Positions 54,197-64,000 of a stretch of 64,000 nt of DNA are shown piece by piece. The stretch comes from Dicaeum eximium. Its lineage: Eukaryota > Chordata > Aves > Passeriformes > Dicaeidae. Numbering within the stretch: position 1 is the stretch's first letter; every line of letters begins with the position of its first letter. A program made the position numbers and the translations under genes. The stretch lies in assembly GCA_013396995.1 (NCBI GenBank), contig VWZP01003807.1, positions 682,001 to 746,000 of the forward strand. The letters run 5' to 3'. The notes under the pieces are model-generated. The model saw only the letters and a program-made list of their open reading frames with translations, searched no databases and had not been told where the DNA came from.

Positions 54197-57100
54197 AGTT
54201 AATCAGACAAATACTTAGGGAAAAAAATTAAACTAAGAGGTGACAAGAAAAAGATTAAGAATATAAACAACATGTCTATAAGCAAGCATCAGATAAGTAA
54301 ATACAGACTTAGAATAATTACTGAAAACTGGAGGTCAATAAGGGCAGGTACACGAGGGGACTTATAAAGTTGAAATTTAGAGAAAAAGAAGCTGTGCTGC
54401 AACAAAATTTGCCTTTATTTTCAAACTGTCAAATTCTGATCAGTAAAGAAGTTATGTTTGGTGTGATGTTTCTGAATATGTTATGGATTTCTCTTTATTG
54501 CACTGCTAGAATAAATCCTTTACAAGTTTTAGCTTACAGTCCTACTACTCTTATTCAGATTACCTCTGGTAGTTTCAACATGAATTTTAATCTGAAAAAA
54601 AAACCACTTTAGTTTTGTAATTACTTCTAATTTAGTAAATTTTTATTTCACTTTTCAATGCTTGGCAGCTTTCCTGAGAGTATATTTGTTCACCTGTAAC
54701 CTTTTCTGCTTCTGAAATATTTTACTTGCATATTTTTCTTGATCTCCTCAGTGTCACCTCCTGATTTAGATTTGTTATTTCATACTGAGTTGTTTGATTT
54801 CTTGTCTGTTAAGGTTTGTTTTATTCCAGTGGTGTTGTGACTGGTATAAGGGAATTTTTAACTTCCTCTGGAATTAATTGTCCTTCAATTCATAGATCTT
54901 AGTTTAGAACTGAAAAATAAAAGGGTATATTTACAAAGCATCTGCTACTTGCATGGTACAACACTTGTGTTCAAAAGGAAGATTGTTTGAACTTTTATGT
55001 GTGAAAAAGTTTTCCCTTCAGCTGTCATTTGAGATCTCGAGCCTGTTTTCCAAGGCTGTATTGTATAACAATTGAAAAGACAAGTTAGTCTGTATTTTTA
55101 ATAGAAAATTAAAGTTCTGGGTTGTCACACATAGTTGCTGCAGTCACCGTGCTCATATATGAGAGATATAAGCAAAATAAAAAAATAGAACCCAAAATTC
55201 AGTTTAAAAAGTTACTAAATAAAAGAATTTATTAAAAAATATATTAAAAATGTGGTGTTACTTTTTTCTTATGCCCCATTCCCTAAATTATGCCTAAGTT
55301 AAAGAGGACATATTTTCACGTAAAATGTGTAAATATAATACAAACCTTAAATTTATTGAACCTGTACTCTGTATTGTCTTTGTGTGGTCAGCTCAATTTT
55401 TAAACAGGTAAGTATTTTTCAAAGGTATTTTCAAGCTAGTAAATGCCTGAAACGTTTTGTAACAAATTGTGCAGTAGAATGGGTGGAGTGAGGGGGAACT
55501 GTCTACACCAAGCTGTGTAGATGTGGTTCAAAATGTCCAGGATCTTTCCTTTCCCATGTATTTCCAGTGGCACACAAAAGCTGTGCTTCAATTCTGTGTC
55601 TGCAGACAGCTGTTGCCTTCTAGGGAGAAGTAGAGTAAAAGCAGGAGGGAAGAAAGACTTTAAAATATCATGCCACTAAGGAAATTACAGGACCTGGATG
55701 AGAAAGTAAGGGGCCCAGTGCACACAGAGGGACTTCTATATAACCACTGAATGGTGGAAAGGCTTGGAAGTTCAGCATGGATAATGACATCTATGGAATG
55801 AGCTCCAGTGGTCCTTCTGCCCAAGTCATCAACCTTTACTGAAAGCCTAGGATTATCCAGAGATGTAGACTAGTGAAAAAATTGCTCTCACTCTTCTACC
55901 ACAATTTTAATTGCAGTGTGTCACTCAGCAGTATTTTATCTATCAAAATAAATTTGACTACTCAAAAGTCTGAGTGGCCCTACCCACCAGAGGAAGGGAC
56001 TGTCTCGTAACGAAGAATAAGAACATTGATTTCTGAAGATTATTTAAATTTCTCATGGATATACATATTGCCCCTTGCTTTGTATTGTATATGAGTAGTA
56101 CCATTTGAGTCCTTCTCAAAGAGCTGATGAGAATGGAGCTTTAATATATAGTTTAGGTGTAAAAAATTCCTCAGCAATCCTCATATACATCTTGACCAAT
56201 GATTTATATATTTGCCCAAGGTTTGTTGAAATACTTCATTCAATTAAGAAAAATGCTTATAATTGAAAAATCCCCATCTTATATTTAAAAAGTTGTTTAT
56301 AGTAATTCTTGACTGCTCACTTTGGGATAGGAATGTGAAAGCAACATATTTTTATTAAAATATTTATAAAATGAACTAGTAGCTTTCTTAGAGGAAGTTC
56401 CCTATTTATTCTGTTTGGAAATGGTAACAAGTAGGCTTGAAGGAACACTTAACCTTTAAAATAAGGAAATTAAAATTCTTTACCACACACTGCTAAATGC
56501 TAAGGCTGAAGTTTCCTTTGCTAATTCACATAATAATAATGCCACGCAGAATATTTGTCATAAAATCCAAAGTTATTTTTTTTAACAAAACACATTCACC
56601 CACCCTGAAGAGACACCTTAAATGATGTCTATTCACTCTACTAATGAAAAAGAAACAAATATTCTATTGTGAAAAGATGAACCACATTTCAGGCACAACT
56701 CCCTTTGCAAAGGAGAACTATTTAAGCAATTTGTCATGCATTTTTGCATGCTTGTTTGTCTCGTCGGAGTACACGTGAACAGATTTCTTAATGAGACACA
56801 TTTGTTTTATTCAGATAATGTTTGTGCAGCTCTTTGAGCATGTAAAGTGCTATGTAAGTGCTCGGTATTATTCAGCCCAATCCTCAGTCATGACCTGTAT
56901 TATTATTTGATTCCTGATATAGCCTATTACCAGGAAAGGTAAGAAAAAATAATTTTAAAATTATGTCTCCTGTAAGACTGTGACTTAGGTCTATTGAATT
57001 GAAACCATAGAATAAGGAAGCAGAATATCAGACTAAATTTCTCTTTTTAAGAACAATGGCAAAATGAAAGAGAGAAAGACTTGATCTGAGGGGCTTTAGA

Positions 57101-57849
57101 GTGATGGTTAAAAATCAAGAGTACACATACAGGTCACAAGTTCATATTCAGTCCAGGTCACTAATGGCTGAAAATCATTACCACCTGAAAGTTATTCAGC
57201 TGCCCATATGAAAATATGTTAGTGTTCTGAGGTCATAGAGAAGAGAAATCTGTATATTTAACATTGCCATCATATTAGGTAGTGTGTGCCTTTTGGAAAT
57301 AGCCTTAGGACTGATTTTTAGCTCAGAGCATTCCTTTTCCAAACCAACAAAAATTAAGTTCTGCATTAGAACCTTCTAGATAAAATTAGTGCAGAGTCCT
57401 GGAAGTTAAAAAAAGGCAGTGAGAAATGCATTATTATATGCCACGGGGAAATAAAATTAAAATTCTACATGTCACAAAACACATCAATTTACCATTATGA
57501 AAATTCTTGTGTTTATTATATAGAGAGATCTAGGAAAATCTTGTGCTAGATCTTTTCAAAGAAATGAGCTTGAGAAAATATTTCCAAGCAAAGAACAGAC
57601 ATTAAAACAAACTGAAAGACTAAGAACCAACAAATCAGCAATATTACTAGTGAAGATTTTTAAATTAGCTTTATTAAACCGTGGAAATTTCAATTATGTA
57701 TGTATTTTACTATCTAGATGCTATGTAATTAGCTAATTAAGTACTACTAAAATTTGTCTCATGGTTAGAGAAAAGAAATGTTCAGAGATTTGTGTGGGGA
57801 CTTGTACTCCTCAATGCATTTGCCTCTAATACAGTGAATAGAGAGAACA
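54197..57849. other. AT-rich noncoding DNA
   Basis: No gene is seen. The stretch at about 55480-55870 is more GC-balanced and unassigned. A possible conserved or SINE-like segment at 56700-56940 is listed separately. Confidence 0.5.
56700..56940 (+). other. Possible conserved element / ancient SINE tail
   Basis: The part at about 56828-56872 (GCAGCTCTTTGAGCATGTAA, then GTGCTATGTAAGTGCTCGGT and ATTATTCAG) resembles the 3' tail of ancient vertebrate SINEs of the MIR/CORE type ('...GCGCTTTGAG...GCTATATAA...ATTATTATT'). The rest has the complex, CpG-keeping look of a conserved noncoding element. Both readings are compatible, since such SINEs are often exapted. I cannot measure conservation. Confidence 0.3.
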
Positions 57850-57965
57850 GTGAAATGGCAAGGTTTGTTGATATTACAGATATAGAAAAATTCAATCTCA
57901 CTCAAAAGAGCTGAATGAAAATTTCACAAAATTCAAACACTTGTTGATGGAATTAATCTAGCCAG
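57850..57965 (+). mobile_element. Possible old CR1-clade RT scrap
   Basis: The frame reads MARFVDITDIEKFNLTQKS followed by a stop. This is comparable with the CR1/L3 block 'MAKFADDTKLF...VKSKAD', with FVDI in place of FADD. It lies directly before a sense CR1 3' end, so it may be the upstream remnant of the same copy after internal deletion, or an older element. The match is short. Confidence 0.35.
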
Positions 57966-58149
57966 GCAGTGTAACAGGTTGCCCTGAGAAACTGTGTCTG
58001 CCTCATCAGTTGGAGATGTTCAAGGTCAGATGGGGTTTGAGCAGTCTGGTCTGGTAGAAGGTATCACTGCCCATGGAAAGGGGGTGGAGCTGGGTAATCT
58101 TTGAGGTCCCTTCCAACCCCTAATAGTCTACAGTTCTATAAAATTCAAT
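57966..58149 (+). mobile_element. CR1 LINE 3' tip (about 180 bp)
   Basis: This sense CR1 3' end shows 'GTTGCCCTGAGAAACTGTGT', 'AGATGTTCAAGGTCAGATGG', 'GATGGGGTTTGAGCAGTCTG', 'GAGGTCCCTTCCAACCCCTA' and a terminal 'CAGTTCTATAAAATTC'. It is strongly 5'-truncated. Confidence 0.93.
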
Positions 58150-58490
58150 AATAAACAGTAAACCAAATGTAACTGTATCCAGAAAAAAATAAATTTGAAG
58201 TATTTATAACAATACATTTATGGTGAATAGGTGCTTCAGAATTTCAGTGTTCATCATTCATTGAAAAAAACACCCAGAATTATTAGGAGATAAAAAAAAA
58301 GAGAAGCAGAGAACATAATCTGGCTACTGGCAAATATTTTGAACTTGAGCATTTTATTTTCTGGAGATGATAATTGGCAAGGTATAACAAGGAAAAACAT
58401 AAAGAAAACCTCCAAAGGTAAAAAAAGGTTTCAAACTTCTGCACAAAGTCAATCAACTATAAGCTTAAGAATATGCAAATTTTGTGGGTG
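58150..58490. other. AT-rich noncoding DNA
   Basis: Nothing recognisable was found apart from short A-runs. Confidence 0.5.
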
Positions 58491-58553
58491 ACAAAACATG
58501 AGATGGAGAAAAAAGTAGAAAAACTACTTTTTTTTCTTCATCTCATGTTTTGT
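58491..58553. repeat. Imperfect foldback, 28/30-nt arms, 5-nt loop
   Basis: The left arm starts ACAAAACATGAGATGGAG (58491) and the right arm ends CATCTCATGTTTTGT (58553). They pair across a loop of five A bases at 58519-58523. Differences are one base change and two extra T bases in the right arm's T run. The arms stop abruptly at both outer ends. Confidence 0.88.
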
Positions 58554-58850
58554 GGCTGTGGCCGAGCTTCATCCCTAATGGCCTGTGTGAGACAGGTGAC
58601 TGGTACTGAAGGCAATGACCAATCACAAAAGGGTAGAGAGGACACACAGGTGGAGTGCATGTGATTTCAAGAGTTTAAAAGGTTGTACTGAGGAACAATA
58701 AAGAGCAGAGCAGAGCAGATGCTTGCGGCCTTCTGAAGTGGTAGATGTTACTCTGTAAAGATATAACATCTGTACACATGTTACTCTATAAGTAGGTGCC
58801 TGAAACCTTCTTCAGGGTTGGTTGTGGCTCTATCATCTCTCTGCTACAGA
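58551..58850 (+). mobile_element. Candidate LTR (promoter/poly(A) block), family unknown
   Basis: Within about 100 bases stand a CCAAT motif (GACCAATCACAAAA, about 58617-58630), a TTTAAAAGG TATA-like box (about 58674) and an AATAAA signal in GAACAATAAAGAGCAGAGC (about 58697). The TATA-to-AATAAA spacing of 20-30 bp is the compact layout of many avian retroviral LTRs with a short R region. A TG start at 58551 and a CA end at 58848 are possible, but I find no target duplication, so the boundaries are uncertain. An ATGTTACTCTRTAA motif is repeated about 34 bp apart downstream. No internal retroviral region is seen. Confidence 0.42.
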
Positions 58851-60346
58851 AAAATATGATCTATAATGTTTTTCAATAATGGTGTAGTAGTTTAAAATGT
58901 AACATAATGGGAGAAGTTAGTTTGCTTTACTCTAGAATAAGGAAAAAGGTTTTGGGGGCTTAAGTTTTTTAGCTTAACTGAAGTAACTATCTTTTGGACA
59001 GTGATTTATGTAAAAACCTCACAGATTTACTTTAAAATAAATTTTCTATTATTCTTGAGACCCTCTTGATGAAAGATAAGCTTAAGAGGACTGATAACTT
59101 TCTACAAAGATGCAAAAATCCAAATGCAAATCAAATATAACTGAGGTAAGAACAAGGTGCAGATAGGAATCTTAACTAAGGCGTTCCACAACATAGGCAG
59201 AAGACTATAAGATTCCACTTCCAAAACTACACACTATGAACCATTACTTGACTTCCTGACATTTGTATTTATTCCTTGGCTCAATCATGTCAGCAGATTT
59301 CTCAGTGAGAAAATTATTTCATTAATTTTAAAAGTAGTCCCATTTTTATTATTGAAAAGTGATGGTCAACCTTATTTATTCCCAATTTTCATTATGCAAT
59401 AATCTAAACTTGCTTCTCTTTCTTCCTTGAGCTATTTGTTAATGTCAATCCTCAAACTGCACTAGTGTCTGTGCCTCAGTGGATTTAAAAACTCTCATCT
59501 TTTGCCATTTCACATGGTCAGTCCTCAATGGGAGACTATTTTATACTCCATTACCTTCAAGTAGAACAAGGACTAAAGCATAGCTGTTAAGAAAACTTAC
59601 TCAAAGTCAAAATGTTTCCTATCATTTAAGAGAACTAAATGCATTTTAGTTCTTTCTCGATCTCTGCTGGTTTATATGACTTGAGACTTTCACCATCCAC
59701 AATGACAATGCAGTTAAAATGAAAAGATTTTTTTTTTAATTTGATTCAATTGAACTATTCTTGCACTTACCTCAGCTAACAGAATCACCAAAAAATTTCA
59801 TCCTGATTTTAAGAGTTATTTTAAAGAAAGTTTCTTATTAAAACTATTTAAAACTACCAGGATTTGAGCTCCTAGTCTGGTAATTTAACAAATTGTAAAA
59901 TGTCCTGTTCTTTGGTGACATGCTGAACAGTGAAGACACATTTTTCACAGAGATGCTCTTGTGAATTCGAACTGAAAAATAGGCAGTATGGAGAAAAGGG
60001 GGCATTTTACAAGGTTTGGTTCTGACAGGCTTTTATGAAATCATTTATACTTTTAAGCCTGAAAAATTGTGGTAAACTAGAATCCAAATAGACTTGAAGA
60101 TCAGTACTGGGATATCTAAATGCTGCTTCACCATAACACTTTGTCTTTGAGCTCATTTTTATTAACAATAGACAGAAAATCAGCCAGATAAGATCAGTAT
60201 TACTTTCCATTTCCAGAAGGGACTTTTGCACCAGGTTCATTCATCTCTTGTCCTTTTTTAAGTACTAAAAATGTCTCAATTTATTTTAGGTAAAATAGAA
60301 AAAGCTTTGGAGACATTCTCAGCATAAGTATCTCTGTGCATTGGAT
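58851..60346. other. AT-rich noncoding DNA
   Basis: Nothing recognisable was found. Confidence 0.5.
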
Positions 60347-60351
60347 TTGTA

Positions 60352-61337
60352 TGGCTAGGTTTTGGTAGCAGGAGAGGTTGTATGTGGTGGCTTCTGTGAG
60401 AAGTTTATAGAAACTTCCCCCATGTCTGATAGAGCCAATGCCAGCTGGCTCCAGGACAGACCTGCCACTGGCCAAGGCTGAGCCCATCAGAGAAGGTAGC
60501 AACACCTCTGTGATAATATATTTAATGAGGAAAAAGATATAATTACAGTAAGAGAATAGAGGAGGGAGCATAGGTGAGAGGAACAGCTCTGCAGACACCA
60601 AGTTCAGTTGACAAGGAGGTAGCAGAGGTGCTCCAGGTGCCAGAAATTAGATTCCCTTGCAGCTCATGGTGAAAATCCTGGTCTAGCAACTGTGCCCTTG
60701 CATGGAGGATCAGGAAGACGCAGAGATCCACCTGCAGCCCGTAGAGCAGACCCAGAGAAGAGCAGGTGGATGCCTGAAAGGAGGCTGTGACCCCAGGGGA
60801 CAGCCACACTGGAGCAGAGTCCTGGCAGGGACCTGTAACCTGTGGAGAGAGCAGCCCACGCTGGAGCAGGTTTGCTGGTAGGACTTGTGATCCTGTGGGG
60901 AGCCCACAGTGCCTGTCTGTGATGGACTGCACCTCCTGGAAAGGGAAACACATCGGAGCAGTTCACTAAGAACTGCTGCCTGTGGGAAGGACTGACATTG
61001 GAGAAGTTCATGGAGGACTGTCTTCTCTGGAAGGAATTCAACACCAGAGCTAGGGAAGGACTCCTCTCCCTCAGCAGTGGCAGAAACAATCTGTGAGTTT
61101 TCAAGATTTGTTTTATTTCTCACCATCCTGCTCTGATTTTGATTAGTAATAAATCCAGTTAATTTCCTCAAATCAAGTCTGTTTTTCCTGTGTCAGGAAG
61201 CAATGAATGATCTCTCTCTGTTCTTATCCTAACTTATGAACCTTTTATTTTATTTTCTCCCCTTTGTCCATTTGTGGAGGGCAGTGATAGAGCAGCTTTG
61301 GTGGGTACTTGGCATCAAACCAGGGTCAACGCACACA
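60352..61337 (+). mobile_element. Solo ERVL-type LTR (986 bp)
   Basis: This is a long solitary LTR in sense orientation. It begins TGGCTAGGTTTTGGTAGCAG and ends GGGTCAACGCACACA. Recognisable parts in order are 'TAGAGCCAATGCCAGCTGGC', a TATATTTAA promoter-like box at 60517-60525, 'GAACAGCTCTGCAGACACCA', 'TTTGTTTTATTTCTCACCAT', AATAAA at 61148-61153 and 'GATAGAGCAGCTTTGGTGGG'. It is flanked by TTGTA (60347-60351) and TTGTG (61338-61342), a 5-bp target duplication with one mismatch as expected for ERVL. It matches a common songbird ERVL LTR from memory. Open frames of up to 153 codons on the minus strand are chance frames in GC-richer LTR DNA. No gag-pol remains. Confidence 0.92.
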
Positions 61338-61342
61338 TTGTG

Positions 61343-63190
61343 CAAACTGGTTTTCCCTATCACTAACCAGCCTTTAGATAAATGCTGCACCTGGAGAACA
61401 CAAGCGTGGGTTTTCTACCTGCTGAAATATACATATATTTCTACATCACTCAAATACTATCTTTACAGTGTTGAGAAAGAAAGCAGAGATGACAGAACTT
61501 TGTTCTAAACCAAATATTTGTTGCATGATTTTCTTCTGAAGGCTGCTGGACTAGAACCAAAACTAGATTAAAACTAATTATTCAATACTTATCACCCACT
61601 ATTCCCTGCAGCTGTATGAATGACTGTCTGTGCTTTCATCCCCAAGACCACCACATCAGTCATGTAAGAAAACTTGCTGGTCAGCAATGCATATCATCAT
61701 CATCATATATTCAATGCTATTTTCTTTCTTATATTAAAAATACCTCCAAATCAACAAAAGAATCCCTTTTCTTTTTCACTAACCCTGACCATGTTTTCCC
61801 ATTGCATTCACAGAGCACATTTCACAGTTTCTGTTTAACTGATGGAGCTTGATCTGACTAGAACTACATTTGCATTGTATGATACACCCAGTAAATTAAG
61901 TGTCAGGAGCAAGTATGGCTGTGTTTAGTCAGTGCTTAGGTAGAACATTGTGACCCACATCTTGTCTGTGTGCCATTGAAGCAGGACCACTGGGAGAGCT
62001 CAAAATCTTTCCTTCTCTCCCTAGAGGTATCGAAATCTTTTGGTGCTGTACTAATGGAATACTATGCCTCTGGGTAGGCTTGGGGGTTCTGCATGCTCCA
62101 GAACTTTTCTATTTCCTCCCTGGGGTCATATGAAGCTGAGGATAACCAAAAGTTACAGCAATGATGTACAGGCTCAAAATAATCTTGGAAGTACAGCATG
62201 CACTCTGCAGCAAGTCCTTTTTGTTCACTAATATTGAATAAGGTCTTGGTTAGCAATGGTTAACTTATATTTACTGCATTTTCTGAAATAGATAAATGAA
62301 TAAACCTCCAAATATTGTACATTAAAACAGTGAAAATTTGGTGTTCCAGAAATGACAATTTTAGAGACTCAAACAATTGTGAGAAGTCAACACAACTAAT
62401 GCAACATTTCCAGAGAAGATGAATTGTGAGGTTTGTTGAAGTGGAAGATTAAGTGGATTTTCCTTTTGATATTAATGTTTCAAAAATATCTGCTTTTTTT
62501 ACCTGCTGCCTACAGCTTTTAGATATGTGACACTGAAACACTTAGGAGCTAATACACTAGCAGCATTCTACTTGCAAATCACAGCACACACAGAGGACTT
62601 GACTTATATATCAACCTTAGCAGCTGTCTTTCCATTTGCCATTTAATGAACCCAGCAGCTTAATTTATATTTTTGCATCCTAATTTTATTAGGTGGAGCT
62701 TTCAGAGGCCATGCAGAGCACTGCCCAGAAGAAAAAGTGGATGGAGCATTTTAAAAAGGAATAGCTCTTAGACAGTACTCAGAACTTCTGTGTTTATTAA
62801 TCAAGTCATTCCAAAGCACTGTGCAGAAGGAAAAAAGAAAAAGTTTGTTTCATTCAACACTGTTCATCATGCTTCTTAATAAGGAAAATTTATAGCATAA
62901 AATTATGTTCCACTCCATTGGAATGTTATATTACTCATTTTTTATTTCCTTAATATATCCTTGTATTTTTTTTCCCTTAATATAGTCTTTCCTTAATATA
63001 TTCTTTAGATATAGTCAGTACCACAATTTATTTGCACAGGATTTGGTGTAGAATTTATTTTTTAATCTATTAAAATGCACATATAAAAAGTCTTGTTAAT
63101 ATGAGAAGTCACTTACAAAAAGAGATACAGGGCCTAGTCTCAGCTTCAAATCATGCTACCTTTGAACTCTACTTTTGAAATACTAACTAA
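61343..63190. other. AT-rich noncoding DNA
   Basis: No gene or recognisable repeat was found. Confidence 0.5.
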
Positions 63191-63266
63191 GCTGCTAATA
63201 CTGAGTACTAGTATTAGTAGTTACTAATACAACTAATATAACCAAGTAGCATGGATGCTACTTGGT
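63191..63266. repeat. Cluster of short inverted repeats
   Basis: Two hairpins lie side by side. CTAATACT pairs with AGTATTAG at about 63195-63217. ACCAAGTAGCAT (63241-63252) is perfectly complementary to 63255-63266 across a 2-base loop. They lie about 290 bp upstream of the large palindrome at 63554. Confidence 0.85.
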
Positions 63267-63553
63267 GCACAGATTCTTGACTGAAAAAGGAGGTCTATTA
63301 TCCACATGCCCTAATTTTTGCCACGATGAATGTTTTATGTACAGCATTTTTCCCCTGACAAATTCCAGCCAATCCCTTAGAGAGGTTTCCATTCAGCCTA
63401 GGTCTTTTCCCTTCCCTTCTCAGACAATTCTGCACTATAAATAACGCCAGCATGAACAAAATGTCAACTTTGTAATTTTACTTCTTTTAATGAATCATTC
63501 ATTGACACAATGTTCTCATCATTGGTTTGGTACTGGAGTGGGATGACCCAATA

Positions 63554-63656
63554 AAAAACGTAGCTTACTTTTTACCCCTTCTTAGTCTAATTTTCTTTCA
63601 TGTCAAACATGAAAGAAAATTAGACTAAGAAGGGGTAAAAAGTAAGTTACGTTTTT
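63554..63656. repeat. Near-perfect palindrome, 50-bp arms, 3-nt loop
   Basis: The left arm 63554-63603 pairs with the right arm 63607-63656 at 49 of 50 positions around the loop CAA (63604-63606). The one mismatch is G63563 against T647 (63647). Pairing ends at both outer edges (A63553 against A63657). There is no flanking TA or other duplication of a transposon, and no open frame. AAGTAAGTT in the right arm (63640-63648) is repeated just outside it (63657-63665). Confidence 0.97.
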
Positions 63657-64000
63657 AAGTAAGTTCCGAAGGCTGAAGTCCCTCAGGAGTGCTCCTTCCC
63701 TGACAAGGGTCACCCACAGCCAGAGTCCCCAGCCCACAAGGTGTCCCTAAGCCAATATGGGTCACCTCTTTGCAGGACAGTATCTCCAACCTTGCCCTCA
63801 GCTGTCTCCTCCTTAGCATCTTTTCTACCATGTCTTCCTAAAACTGTATCCTTCTTCACGTCTCCACAGCATCCAGAGCCTCATCAGTCCCTTGGGCCTG
63901 CTGTTCTCCCTTAAAAATGCCCCACTGTTCCCTGTCAGGCTGCAGTCTTGACAGCTGATGGGCTGCTCAGCTCAGCGTCAGACTGGGTCGAAATAAGCAC
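63657..64000. other. GC-richer block of unknown origin, running off the window
   Basis: Base composition changes sharply at the palindrome's right edge. The following 344 bases are about half GC, rich in CCC/CTCC on the plus strand, and unlike the AT-rich DNA before. No long open frame or known repeat is recognised. It could be part of an LTR or another interspersed repeat continuing beyond the window. I cannot name it. Confidence 0.5.

Noticed and set aside
60543..61171. Overlapping 136-153-codon minus-strand frames
   Set aside because: All fall inside the GC-richer ERVL-type LTR, in several frames at once and without any domain. They are chance frames.
1..64000. tRNA, rRNA, snRNA, CRISPR, operon or prokaryote-type features
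   Set aside because: None were recognised. The sequence is vertebrate nuclear DNA, so prokaryotic features do not apply, and I saw no tRNA-like A/B box pair with a supporting cloverleaf.
1..64000. An intact provirus or active LINE
   Set aside because: Only solo LTRs and truncated CR1 pieces are present. No gag, pol, env or complete ORF2 region exists in the window.

Overview
The window is 64 kb of AT-rich vertebrate nuclear DNA with no protein-coding exon, rRNA or tRNA that I can support. The host is a bird: the interspersed repeats are CR1 (chicken repeat 1) LINE fragments ending in the usual ATTCTATG-like octamers, plus solo LTRs whose sequences match ERVL-class LTRs abundant in songbirds. 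A passerine is the most likely host, but that narrower call rests on remembered repeat families and not on a search. The longest open frames (up to about 200 codons) lie antisense to CR1 or inside LTRs, or are isolated frames in AT-rich DNA. None shows a recognisable domain.

Layout. 1-8 kb: unique AT-rich DNA with one 13-bp-arm hairpin. 8.0-8.3 kb: CR1 3' end (+). 8.3-18.7 kb: unique DNA with an 18-A run and a GGGAAA purine repeat at 13.5 kb. 18.8-19.5 kb: two adjacent, very old CR1-clade reverse-transcriptase relics (-). 20.3 kb: an orphan LTR 3' tip. 20.4-30 kb: unique DNA with one stretch that looks like a conserved noncoding element. 30.0-30.5 kb: a solo ERVL-type LTR with near-identical flanking duplications. 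32.2-32.8 kb: CR1 (+). 33.2 kb: a T/G tract with G-quadruplex potential. 37.3-38.5 kb: a long CR1 (-). 40.4 kb: CR1 reverse-transcriptase scrap (-). 41.2 kb: a GGAA/GAAA microsatellite holding an assembly gap. 44.0 kb: CR1 tip (-). 49.7-50.8 kb: CR1 (-) split by a solo LTR. 53.3-54.2 kb: CR1 (+). 57.9-58.1 kb: CR1 (+). 58.5-58.85 kb: a foldback followed by an LTR-like promoter/poly(A) block. 60.3-61.3 kb: a 986-bp solo ERVL-type LTR with a 5-bp target duplication. 63.2-63.7 kb: a cluster of inverted repeats ending in a 50-bp-arm, 3-nt-loop palindrome, followed by an abrupt change to GC-richer DNA up to the window end.

The region therefore reads as a gene-poor intergenic or long-intron landscape whose structure comes from retroelement insertion, nested insertion and foldback formation. 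I found no evidence of a new gene system. The items most worth checking are the near-perfect palindrome at 63.55-63.66 kb, the foldback/LTR-like block at 58.5 kb, the LTR nested in CR1 at 50.2 kb and the two stacked LINE relics at 18.8-19.5 kb.
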